NCBI GenBank assembly: GCA_937890735.1
Contig: CALACZ010000031.1
Location: forward strand, 1-10,692
Reading direction: 5' to 3'
DNA: 10,692 nt
Source of the DNA: an uncultured Bacillota bacterium
GTDB taxonomy: Bacteria > Bacillota > Clostridia > Oscillospirales > Oscillospiraceae
Shown: positions 4,788 through 10,692 of the stretch, one piece after another
Layout: each line of letters starts with the position of its first letter
How positions within the stretch are numbered: position 1 is the stretch's first letter
Made by a program: the position numbers and the translations under genes
Notes under the pieces: generated by a model
Told to the model about the DNA's origin: nothing
Database searches by the model: none
Seen by the model: the letters and a program-made list of their open reading frames with translations, nothing else

Positions 4788-6167
4788 TTATTGCGCATTC
4801 GGCAGCTGCTTCCGCACGCGGCGGAAAATGAAAATATAGCAGACGAGGTGGGCAAGCGATGTAAGCACCCAGCTCACGGGGTACGAAACATACAGGCACG
4901 GCAGCGTCGGCTCGGCGGCGAAGAGGGTCTTGATCCAGATAATGCGCAGCAGACACGACCCGGCGGCGCTGACGAACATTGGCAGCCAGGCTCTGCCCAG
5001 CCCGCGCACCATGCCGCAGCAGACCTCCATAATGCCGCACAGGAAATACGGCGCAACGACCCACCACAGGCGCACCATGCCGGTGTCGATGATCTGGGCG
5101 TAATTGGGGTCGGTGCGGGCGATGTAGACGCTGAGAAGGGGTCTGCCGAACACGATGCTGCCGGCGCACATCGGCACGCCGACGAGCAGCACCGCCGCGA
5201 TGCTGCCGGCATAGATCTTTCCGATGCGCGAGAGCCTGCCCGCGCCGAGGTTCTGGCTCGTAAAGGTCACGGCGGCGTTAAACACCGCGTTCATGGCGGT
5301 GTAGGTGAAGTTTCCGAGGTTCGCGGCGGCGGTATTCGCGGCGATGACGACCGAGCCGAAGGAGTTGACCGCCTGCTGGATCATGACGTTGGAGATGTTA
5401 AAAATGACGCTTTGCAGTCCGGCGGGCAGCCCGATCTGAATCATGCGCAGCGCCTCGCGCCAGTCCATGCGCAGCTTTTTGAGCTCCACGCGGCACCAGC
5501 CCTCCTCCTGAAACAGGCTGCGCAGCAGCATCGCCACCGCCACATACTGCGACACCGTGGTCGCAATGGCGACGCCCGCCACGTCCAGCCGGAACGCGAT
5601 GACGAGCACGAGGTTGAGAATGACGTTCACAACACCCGAAACGGAGAGGAAGATCAGCGGGCGCTTCGTATCGCCGTCGGCGCGCAGGATCGCCGCACCG
5701 AAGTTATACAGGACGATGCCCGGCATCCCCAAAAAGTAAATGCGCAGATACAGCGCCGAGAGCGGCAGGATTTCATCCGGCGTATCCATCATACGCAGCA
5801 TAGGCTCTGAAAATGCGAGCCCCAGCGCCGTAACGATCGCGCCGAGCAGCAGACTCAGCACCAGCGAGGTGTGCACCGCCGTTTTGGTCTGTTCGCGCTG
5901 GCGGCTGCCGATGTAGCGCGCGATGAGGATATTCGAGCCGATGGAGATGCCGATGAATGCGCCGATGAGCAGATTGATGAGCGAGCCCGTCGCGCCCACG
6001 GCGGCAAGCGAATTGCTGCCGGAAAATTTGCCGACGACGATGGTATCGGCGGCGTTGAATAGTAACTGCAGCACGCCCGTCGCCGCCAGCGGCAGCGAAA
6101 AGCGCACGATCTGCCCGAACGGCGCGCCCTCCAGAAAGTTGATCTTTCGGTCAGCCTGACGGTTCAT
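4788..6167 (-). CDS. MATE-family efflux transporter (DinF/MepA-like branch)
   Basis: A 459-residue multi-pass membrane protein of normal MATE length. Typical N-terminal features are EGAPFGQIVRFSLPL, LQLLFNAADTIVVGKFSG and LAAVGATGSLINLL within residues 13-67. GISIGSNILIARYIGSRQRE follows at about 73-92, and FGAAILRADGDTKRPL at about 155-170. This last motif pattern is common in the Firmicutes MATE branch related to MepA. It exports drugs or metabolites against an ion gradient; substrate unknown. The ATG at 6167 overlaps the stop of the upstream pseudouridine synthase gene by four bases (ATGA), and GGAGG lies at 6182-6178 with 10-nt spacing. It is therefore probably translationally coupled and transcribed from the promoter at 6904-6933. 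The stop codon is at 4790-4788, with no intrinsic terminator seen after it. Confidence 0.93.
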   Translation of the reverse strand: MNRQADRKINFLEGAPFGQIVRFSLPLAATGVLQLLFNAADTIVVGKFSGSNSLAAVGATGSLINLLIGAFIGISIGSNILIARYIGSRQREQTKTAVHTSLVLSLLLGAIVTALGLAFSEPMLRMMDTPDEILPLSALYLRIYFLGMPGIVLYNFGAAILRADGDTKRPLIFLSVSGVVNVILNLVLVIAFRLDVAGVAIATTVSQYVAVAMLLRSLFQEEGWCRVELKKLRMDWREALRMIQIGLPAGLQSVIFNISNVMIQQAVNSFGSVVIAANTAAANLGNFTYTAMNAVFNAAVTFTSQNLGAGRLSRIGKIYAGSIAAVLLVGVPMCAGSIVFGRPLLSVYIARTDPNYAQIIDTGMVRLWWVVAPYFLCGIMEVCCGMVRGLGRAWLPMFVSAAGSCLLRIIWIKTLFAAEPTLPCLYVSYPVSWVLTSLAHLVCYIFIFRRVRKQLPNAQ

Positions 6168-6868
6168 TGCTTCTCATCCTCCGTTTTGATCTCAGTCCAG
6201 TCCGGGGCGGCAAAGTCCGCCGGAAGGGCGAACTTTGTCCATGGCGCGCTGTCCGGCGGGCGCAGCGAAAATTCCAGCGGCGCGCCCGTCTGCGGGTGGA
6301 AAAAGCGCAGGCGGTACGACCACAGCGCGATGGCGCAGCCATCGTCGCCGCCCGTGCCGTATTTGCGGTCGCCCACAAGCGGCAGTCCCCGCGAGGAAAA
6401 CTGGACGCGGATCTGGTGCGTCCTGCCGGTCAGCAGCCGCACCTGCACAAGGCTCATACCATCAGATCGCGCCAGCACGCGGTACAAAAGCCGCGCGCGC
6501 TTGGCGTCCTTTCGCGGCTCGGTGACGACCACCGTTCTGCGCGTGGAGCGGTTGCGCCACAAAAGGTCCTGAAGCTCGCCCTCCATCGCCTCCGGCGCGC
6601 CGCGCACCACGGCGAGGTATTCCTTCTGGAAGCGTCCATCGCGGATCTGCTCCGACAGCAGCGACGCCGCGACCTGCGAGCGCGCGTAGACCATCACACC
6701 CGACACGGCGGCGTCCAGCCGGTGGACTGTGCGGATGCAGGCGTGCTCGTCACCGAGCTGCGCGCGCAGCACGCCCGGCAGCCCGTTTTCATCATCCGTT
6801 GACAAAAGCCCCGCGGGCTTGCAGCACACGAGAATGCGCTCGTCCTGATAGAGAATGTCCACGCTCAC
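6164..6868 (-). CDS. RluA-family RNA pseudouridine synthase
   Basis: A 234-residue catalytic-domain-only member of the RluA family. The active-site motif is VHRLDAAVSG at residues 48-57, with D52 as the catalytic aspartate; the usual T before SG is V. The later family motif GRTHQIRVQF is at 148-157, followed by PLVGDRKYG at 163-171. No N-terminal S4 domain is present, as in the shorter RluA/YabO-like members. It isomerises specific uridines in rRNA or tRNA to pseudouridine; the target cannot be told. The start is GTG at 6868-6866, supported by AAGGGGG about 8-10 nt upstream and by the MSVDILYQDERILVCCKPAG family-like beginning. It is the first gene of a two-gene unit with the MATE exporter. 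The pairing has no obvious functional link. Confidence 0.92.
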   Translation of the reverse strand: MSVDILYQDERILVCCKPAGLLSTDDENGLPGVLRAQLGDEHACIRTVHRLDAAVSGVMVYARSQVAASLLSEQIRDGRFQKEYLAVVRGAPEAMEGELQDLLWRNRSTRRTVVVTEPRKDAKRARLLYRVLARSDGMSLVQVRLLTGRTHQIRVQFSSRGLPLVGDRKYGTGGDDGCAIALWSYRLRFFHPQTGAPLEFSLRPPDSAPWTKFALPADFAAPDWTEIKTEDEKQ

Positions 6869-6903
6869 CGCGCCGCGCCCCCTTTTGGTAGTGTTGTCCG
6901 TAG

Positions 6904-6933
6904 ATTATAGCACTTTTTCCTGCGCCGGTTCAA
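6904..6933 (-). promoter_or_regulatory. Promoter of the pseudouridine synthase-MATE unit
   Basis: Minus strand: TTGAAC (6933-6928) as -35, an 18-bp spacer, and a consensus TATAAT (6909-6904) as -10. Predicted start near 6897, about 30 nt before the GTG start codon. Confidence 0.8.
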
Positions 6934-6941
6934 GCCCGACC

Positions 6942-6959
6942 CTTAATATTTCTTAAAAT
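6942..6959 (+). promoter_or_regulatory. Direct repeat, likely OmpR/PhoB-type regulator binding site
   Basis: CTTAATAT (6942-6949) and CTTAAAAT (6952-6959) are 7/8 identical and start exactly 10 bp apart, which is one helical turn. Family OmpR/PhoB regulators bind such tandem half-sites as dimers. The site ends where the -35 element of the response-regulator promoter would sit, the position of an activator that replaces a poor -35. It also lies just upstream of the divergent promoter at 6904-6933. Confidence 0.55.
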
Positions 6960-6981
6960 CCGGCGCTTTGCGGAATTTTTA

Positions 6982-6990
6982 TGATACAAT
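6982..6990 (+). promoter_or_regulatory. Extended -10 promoter of the two-component operon
   Basis: TG at 6982-6983 followed by A and TACAAT (6985-6990) forms an extended -10. The 17-bp-spaced -35 position (6962-6967) has no TTGACA match, suggesting activator dependence. Predicted start near 6997. Confidence 0.6.
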
Positions 6991-7005
6991 GGCAGCAAAT
7001 CAAGG

Positions 7006-7024
7006 GGGCGGTATTTTTCCGCCC
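7006..7024 (+). other. 5' leader hairpin of the response-regulator mRNA
   Basis: GGGCGG (7006-7011) pairs with CCGCCC (7019-7024) around a 7-nt T-rich loop, just before GGGAG and the start codon. It may affect translation; no known family recognised. Confidence 0.4.
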
Positions 7025-7042
7025 GGAGACGGGAGTTTTGGT

Positions 7043-7735
7043 ATGGAGCAGACAGTCCGCATTCTGGTCGTGGACGACGAGCCGGATATTCGCACCATCC
7101 TGCGCATTTTGCTTGAGGCAAAGGGCTACAGCGTGCTGGAGGCGAACAACGGCCGCGCGGCGGTGCAGCTCGTGCGGCGGAAGCCAGAGCTGGACCTTAT
7201 TATTATGGATATTATGATGCCGGAGATGTCGGGTCTGGACGCGAGCGACAAAATTCGCGCGCTCACGGCGGCGCCCATTTTGTTTCTCACCGCGCGCACG
7301 CAGGAGCGCGACCGCTACGAGGCATACGCCTCCGGCGGGGACGATTATCTGCCGAAGCCGTTTTCGCAGACGGAGCTGATGATCCGCGTGGAGGCGCTGC
7401 TGCGGCGCTACCGCGTATACAAGGGCAAGAGCACCGAGCAGCAGCTGCGCCCCGGGCTTGCGCTGGACGAAGCCGGGCGGCGCGTTTTGTGCGAGGGCGT
7501 GCCGGTGGAGCTGACGGAGACGGAGTTTGAAATTTTGCAGTTCCTCGCGCACCACCGCGGGCAGGTCGTGTCCGTGGAGCAGATCTATAACGGCGTGTGG
7601 AACGAAAAATATATGCCGTCGTCCACCAACACCGTGATGGTGCACATCGTGAACCTGCGCAAAAAGCTCGAGCGCGACCCGTCTAACCCGCGCCTGATCC
7701 GCACCGTCTGGGGAAAGGGGTATCAGCTTGACTGA
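7043..7735 (+). CDS. OmpR/PhoB-family response regulator
   Basis: A 230-residue two-domain regulator. The receiver domain (about 3-118) has the acidic pair D11-D12, phospho-acceptor D56 in IIMDIMMPEMSG, T83 in FLTAR and K105 in PKPF, so all key residues are present. The C-terminal winged-helix domain (about 130-228) contains LTETEFEILQFLAHHRG, VNTVMVHI-like recognition residues and the closing TVWGKGYQL typical of OmpR/PhoB proteins. When phosphorylated by its partner kinase it binds DNA as a dimer and regulates transcription. I chose the ATG at 7043 over an in-frame TTG at 6968 because GGGAG lies 7 nt upstream and the extended -10 at 6982-6990 would lie inside the longer version. The stop overlaps the kinase start by 8 nt. 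Likely autoregulated through the direct repeat at 6942-6959. Confidence 0.95.
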   Translation: MEQTVRILVVDDEPDIRTILRILLEAKGYSVLEANNGRAAVQLVRRKPELDLIIMDIMMPEMSGLDASDKIRALTAAPILFLTARTQERDRYEAYASGGDDYLPKPFSQTELMIRVEALLRRYRVYKGKSTEQQLRPGLALDEAGRRVLCEGVPVELTETEFEILQFLAHHRGQVVSVEQIYNGVWNEKYMPSSTNTVMVHIVNLRKKLERDPSNPRLIRTVWGKGYQLD

Positions 7736-9074
7736 GAAAAAACGCATGATCCCCCTGCGGCTGCGCCTGCTTGCGATCATGCTGGCGGGGCTGCTGCTGG
7801 CGGCGGGGATGTATCTGCTGTGCAGCACCGTCGGCGATGAGATCATCGTCCGCACCTACATGAGCGATGCCGCCGTGCGCGCGCGCAACACCAAGACCAT
7901 GGAGCGCTTCCAGCGCTATGTGCAGGAAAATCACCTCTCCTCGCACGATACCGACGCCATCGCCCGCTGGACGATGGCGGAGAAGGACGTCTACATCCTC
8001 TTTTACCAGAACGAGCGGCTGGCGCTGGAGGCGGGCTGGTGGGGCATCGACACGAGCGGCAGCGAGGACAGGGCGACGCTCCCCGCGTCGATGGAGCTCT
8101 ACCCCGTGAGCTTTCTCGACGGCGTGTTTCAGGCGGTCGTGTACGATTTTTCCGAGCAGACGCTCTACACCGTCGTGACGATCGCCTCGCTGGTGCTGGG
8201 CTGCGCGGTGTTCGCGCTGGTGATGTTACTGTATAATGAGCGCATCACCCGCTCCATCATCGCGCTGGGGCAGCAGGTCGAGCGCATCGGACAGGGCGAT
8301 CTGGAGCACGCGATGCAGTCGGACCGCCGCGACGAGCTGGGCGGGCTGGTGCGCAGCGTGGACGCCATGCGCCGCTCCATTCTCGATAAAACGCAGGAGG
8401 AGACGCTGGCGCGGCAGAAAAACAACGAGCTCATCACCGCCATGTCGCACGACCTGCGAAACCCCCTCACCGCGCTCATGGGCTATCTGGAGCTGGCGCG
8501 CAGCGGGCAGTACCGCTCACAGGACGAGCTGCACCGGTACATCGCCGCCAGCTATGAAAAAGCCACGCAGCTGCGCCATCTGACCGACCGCCTGTTCCGC
8601 TACACCACGCTCTACGGCGGCGACGACGTGACCGCCGACCCGCAATACTACGACGCGCACATCCTCGTCGAGCAGCTCACGGGCGAGGTCACGGCGCTGC
8701 TGGAGCAGTACGGCTTTGCCGTGCGCGCCGCCATCGCGCCGCTCTCGTGCAGCGTGTGTCTGGATATGCTGCTTTTAAAGCGCGTGACCGATAACCTTCT
8801 TGACAACGTCCGCAAATATGCCGATCCCGCGCAGCCGGTACACATTGCCGTGCAGCAGGACGGCGCGTGGCTGTCGATGTGCATGGACAACGCCATCCGC
8901 CGCGACCCCGACCGCACGGAAAGCAACCGCATCGGTCTGCGCACCTGCCGGAAGCTGCTCGAGCAGATGCGCGGGCAGTTCGTCACCCACGAAGAAAACG
9001 GGCGCTTCTGCGCCGAGCTGCTCCTGCCCGCCGGGGACGCGGCAGCGGCAGAGGAACAATCCCCCACAGAATAA
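7728..9074 (+). CDS. Membrane sensor histidine kinase
   Basis: A 448-residue kinase partner of the preceding regulator. It has a transmembrane helix at about 12-33, an extracytoplasmic segment of about 110 residues, a second helix at about 147-169 and a HAMP linker at about 170-222. The dimerisation/phosphoacceptor region is MSHDLRNPLTAL, with H241. The catalytic ATPase domain has N356 and N360 in TDNLLDNVRKYA. The G1 box is altered (MDNAIRRD, with A where G is usual), and the second glycine motif is reduced to RIGLRTCRKLLEQM. The sensor segment matches no domain I know, so the signal is unknown. The start is TTG at 7728, supported by AAAGGGG at 7714-7720 with 7-nt spacing; an ATG at 7746 has no comparable site. 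The 8-nt overlap with the regulator gene implies translational coupling. Confidence 0.93.
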   Translation: MTEKKRMIPLRLRLLAIMLAGLLLAAGMYLLCSTVGDEIIVRTYMSDAAVRARNTKTMERFQRYVQENHLSSHDTDAIARWTMAEKDVYILFYQNERLALEAGWWGIDTSGSEDRATLPASMELYPVSFLDGVFQAVVYDFSEQTLYTVVTIASLVLGCAVFALVMLLYNERITRSIIALGQQVERIGQGDLEHAMQSDRRDELGGLVRSVDAMRRSILDKTQEETLARQKNNELITAMSHDLRNPLTALMGYLELARSGQYRSQDELHRYIAASYEKATQLRHLTDRLFRYTTLYGGDDVTADPQYYDAHILVEQLTGEVTALLEQYGFAVRAAIAPLSCSVCLDMLLLKRVTDNLLDNVRKYADPAQPVHIAVQQDGAWLSMCMDNAIRRDPDRTESNRIGLRTCRKLLEQMRGQFVTHEENGRFCAELLLPAGDAAAAEEQSPTE

Positions 9075-9085
9075 GGAGAACTACG

Positions 9086-10692
9086 ATGAAAAAAAACACA
9101 TCCATCCGTCTGCTGGCGCTGATTTTAGCGCTGGCAACGCTGCTGTGCGGCTGCGCCGCGGGCGGCAGGCAGGACGCGTCCTCGCCCGACGCGGCTTCCA
9201 GCCAGAAAACGAACGGCAGTGCGGCAGCAAGCGAGCTTGCCAGCAAGTACACCTACACCGCCAAATACTATAACGCTCCCAGCGCCGCGCAGTATGTGAG
9301 CGCCAGCTGCATGGCGGATGGCGCGCTGTACCTCGCCGCCGCGCAGGAGGGCGAGCTGTGCACCTACACCGACGAAGTCTCCGGCGAGAGCTATGAGTAT
9401 AACGACACCGGCTATCAGGTCTACAAAATGGACCTCACCACCGGCGAGGCGGCGCCCGTGGGCGAGCTCATCTCCGCGTCGCAGGAAGCCGACGCCGAGG
9501 GCTGGAACAATTCGCAGGATCTGTTCGACCTCCAGCCGGGCAAGGATGGCTCGCTGTGGCTGTTTTTGACCGTCAGCCGCTACCGCACGAACCTGCCGGA
9601 GGATTTTGACCCGGAGACGCAGAGCACCTACGACTACTATGAGGACGGCGGCATCCGCATCCGCGCCATCGAGCTGGCGGCGGACGGGAGCGTCAAGCAG
9701 GACCTCTCGCTCGACCCCGGCGACACGTCCGTCCCCGGGCAGGAGTACAGCGCCTTCTATCCGCAGACCGTGCTCATCGCAAGCGACGGCTCGTTTGTCT
9801 GCTCGTCCGACCAGTATGTGTACCTCTGGAGCGCCGACGGCACGTTTGCCGCGCGGCTCGACAACACCAGCTACGCCAACATCAAGCGCCTGAACGCCGA
9901 CACCATCGGCGTTACGAGCTACGCAGACGGTGGCATGACCTTCCAGACGCTCGACACAGCCAGCAAGAGCTGGGGCGAGACCATCGACCTGCCTTCTTCC
10001 GCCTGGGATCTTATGCCCGGCAGCGGCGACTATGACTTCTACTACAACGACAGCAGCGCCCTCTACGGCTATAAGCTGGCGGCGAAGGAAGAGGACAAGC
10101 TCGTCGACTGGCTCGCCTGTGACATCAACAGCGACTCCCTCAACGGCGTTTATGTGGACGAGTCCGGCAGGGTCTGCGCCATCCTGCGCGATTCCTCCGG
10201 CGGCCGCGGCAGCTACTACATCGGCGGCGCAAACATCACCGTGACAGAAGCCGTGTCCGACGCTTCGGACGCAGGCACGTCCGGCTGGCAGGTCGCCGTG
10301 CTCACGCCGACCGACAGCGCCGCCGTGAGCGATAAGCAGGAGCTGACGCTCGCGTGCCTGTATCTCGATTCGACGCTGCGCGCAAAAATTCTCGCCTTCA
10401 ACCGCGCGAGCGACAAATATCGCATTGTCGTGCGCGATTATTCGGAGTATAATACAGACGATGACTACACCGCGGGTCTGACCAAGCTCAACACCGAGAT
10501 CCTCTCCGGCAGCGTCCCCGATATGCTCTGCACCAGCCAGCTCCCCGTCGCGCAGTATGTCGCCAAGGGCGTTCTGGAGGAGCTGTGGCAGTACATCGAC
10601 GCCGACCCCGAGCTCTCCCGCGATCAGCTCGTGGAGCAGCCGCTGGAGGCGATGCAGACCGGGGACGGGCTGTATCAGATCACCGATTCCTT
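9086..10692 (+). CDS. Lipoprotein with propeller-like N-terminus and solute-binding domain (partial)
   Basis: The frame is open from ATG 9086 to the window edge (535 codons seen). GGAG lies 7 nt before the start, 11 nt after the kinase stop, so it is very likely in the same operon. Residues 1-23 are a lipoprotein signal (KK, hydrophobic core, L-C-G-C with C23 as the lipidated cysteine), followed by a low-complexity Ala/Ser linker. From about 40 to 400, recurring D-G-[ASFT]-[LFV]-[YW] turns (for example DGALYLAA, KDGSLWLF, SADGTFAA) and Tyr/Ser/Asp-rich strands suggest a beta-propeller or beta-rich sensor. From about 416 (LTLACLYLD, then ILAFNRASDKYRI, LNTEILSGSVPDML) the sequence looks like the start of an ABC-transporter family-1 extracellular solute-binding domain. 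Anchored outside the cell membrane, it may bind a carbohydrate or other ligand. The ligand and the missing C-terminus are unknown. Confidence 0.85.
   Translation, partial: MKKNTSIRLLALILALATLLCGCAAGGRQDASSPDAASSQKTNGSAAASELASKYTYTAKYYNAPSAAQYVSASCMADGALYLAAAQEGELCTYTDEVSGESYEYNDTGYQVYKMDLTTGEAAPVGELISASQEADAEGWNNSQDLFDLQPGKDGSLWLFLTVSRYRTNLPEDFDPETQSTYDYYEDGGIRIRAIELAADGSVKQDLSLDPGDTSVPGQEYSAFYPQTVLIASDGSFVCSSDQYVYLWSADGTFAARLDNTSYANIKRLNADTIGVTSYADGGMTFQTLDTASKSWGETIDLPSSAWDLMPGSGDYDFYYNDSSALYGYKLAAKEEDKLVDWLACDINSDSLNGVYVDESGRVCAILRDSSGGRGSYYIGGANITVTEAVSDASDAGTSGWQVAVLTPTDSAAVSDKQELTLACLYLDSTLRAKILAFNRASDKYRIVVRDYSEYNTDDDYTAGLTKLNTEILSGSVPDMLCTSQLPVAQYVAKGVLEELWQYIDADPELSRDQLVEQPLEAMQTGDGLYQITDS

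Noticed and set aside
4494..5810. Plus-strand open frame of 438 codons opposite the second MATE gene
   Set aside because: Antisense shadow with His/Arg/Gln-rich composition and no ribosome binding site.
6968..7042. Upstream TTG start for the response regulator
   Set aside because: It would place the promoter -10 inside the coding region and adds 25 residues before the receiver domain; the ATG at 7043 has GGGAG at proper spacing.

Overview
The window looks like a GC-rich chromosomal stretch from an anaerobic Firmicute, most likely a gut clostridium of the Oscillospiraceae type. This is an inference from codon use (strong G/C third positions), Clostridia-like protein sequences, good GGAGG-type ribosome binding sites, intrinsic terminators, and small TGTAGGGG hairpin repeats between genes. 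I see no phage, transposase, CRISPR array, tRNA or rRNA.

Layout. (1) 1-573: the C-terminus of phosphate acetyltransferase (+), then about 330 bp with no gene. That gap holds several inverted repeats and ends in a strong intrinsic terminator only 19 bp before the next start codon. (2) 574-2025: a MATE-family exporter (+) with its own terminator. (3) 2026-2298: one copy of a roughly 126-bp dispersed intergenic repeat and a bidirectional-looking terminator. (4) 2297-3503, minus strand: a CaCA-family cation/calcium exchanger, preceded by a sigma-A-like promoter and a leader that I recognise as a yybP-ykoY (Mn2+-sensing) riboswitch. (5) 3513-4439, minus: a uridine-kinase-like P-loop kinase. (6) 4440-4787: a non-coding repeat island with a second, inverted copy of the dispersed repeat and further TGTAGGGG hairpins. 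(7) 4788-6933, minus: an RluA-family pseudouridine synthase translationally coupled (ATGA overlap) to a second MATE exporter, with a promoter. (8) 6942-10692, plus: a divergent OmpR-type response regulator, its histidine kinase (8-nt overlap, TTG start) and a lipoprotein that runs off the window. The lipoprotein joins a propeller-like N-terminal part to the start of a solute-binding domain.

How the genes work together. Two parts form recognisable regulatory circuits. The exchanger leader indicates control by Mn2+, so this CaCA protein may act in manganese efflux. The two-component genes follow a promoter with an extended -10, a poor -35, and a 10-bp-spaced direct repeat immediately upstream, as expected for autoactivation by an OmpR/PhoB-type regulator. 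The lipoprotein starts 11 nt after the kinase and is probably co-transcribed, so it may be the output or a sensory partner. The remaining genes look like ordinary housekeeping or accessory genes. The least conventional DNA is the pair of inverted dispersed repeats, whose hairpin stems vary in sequence while staying paired.
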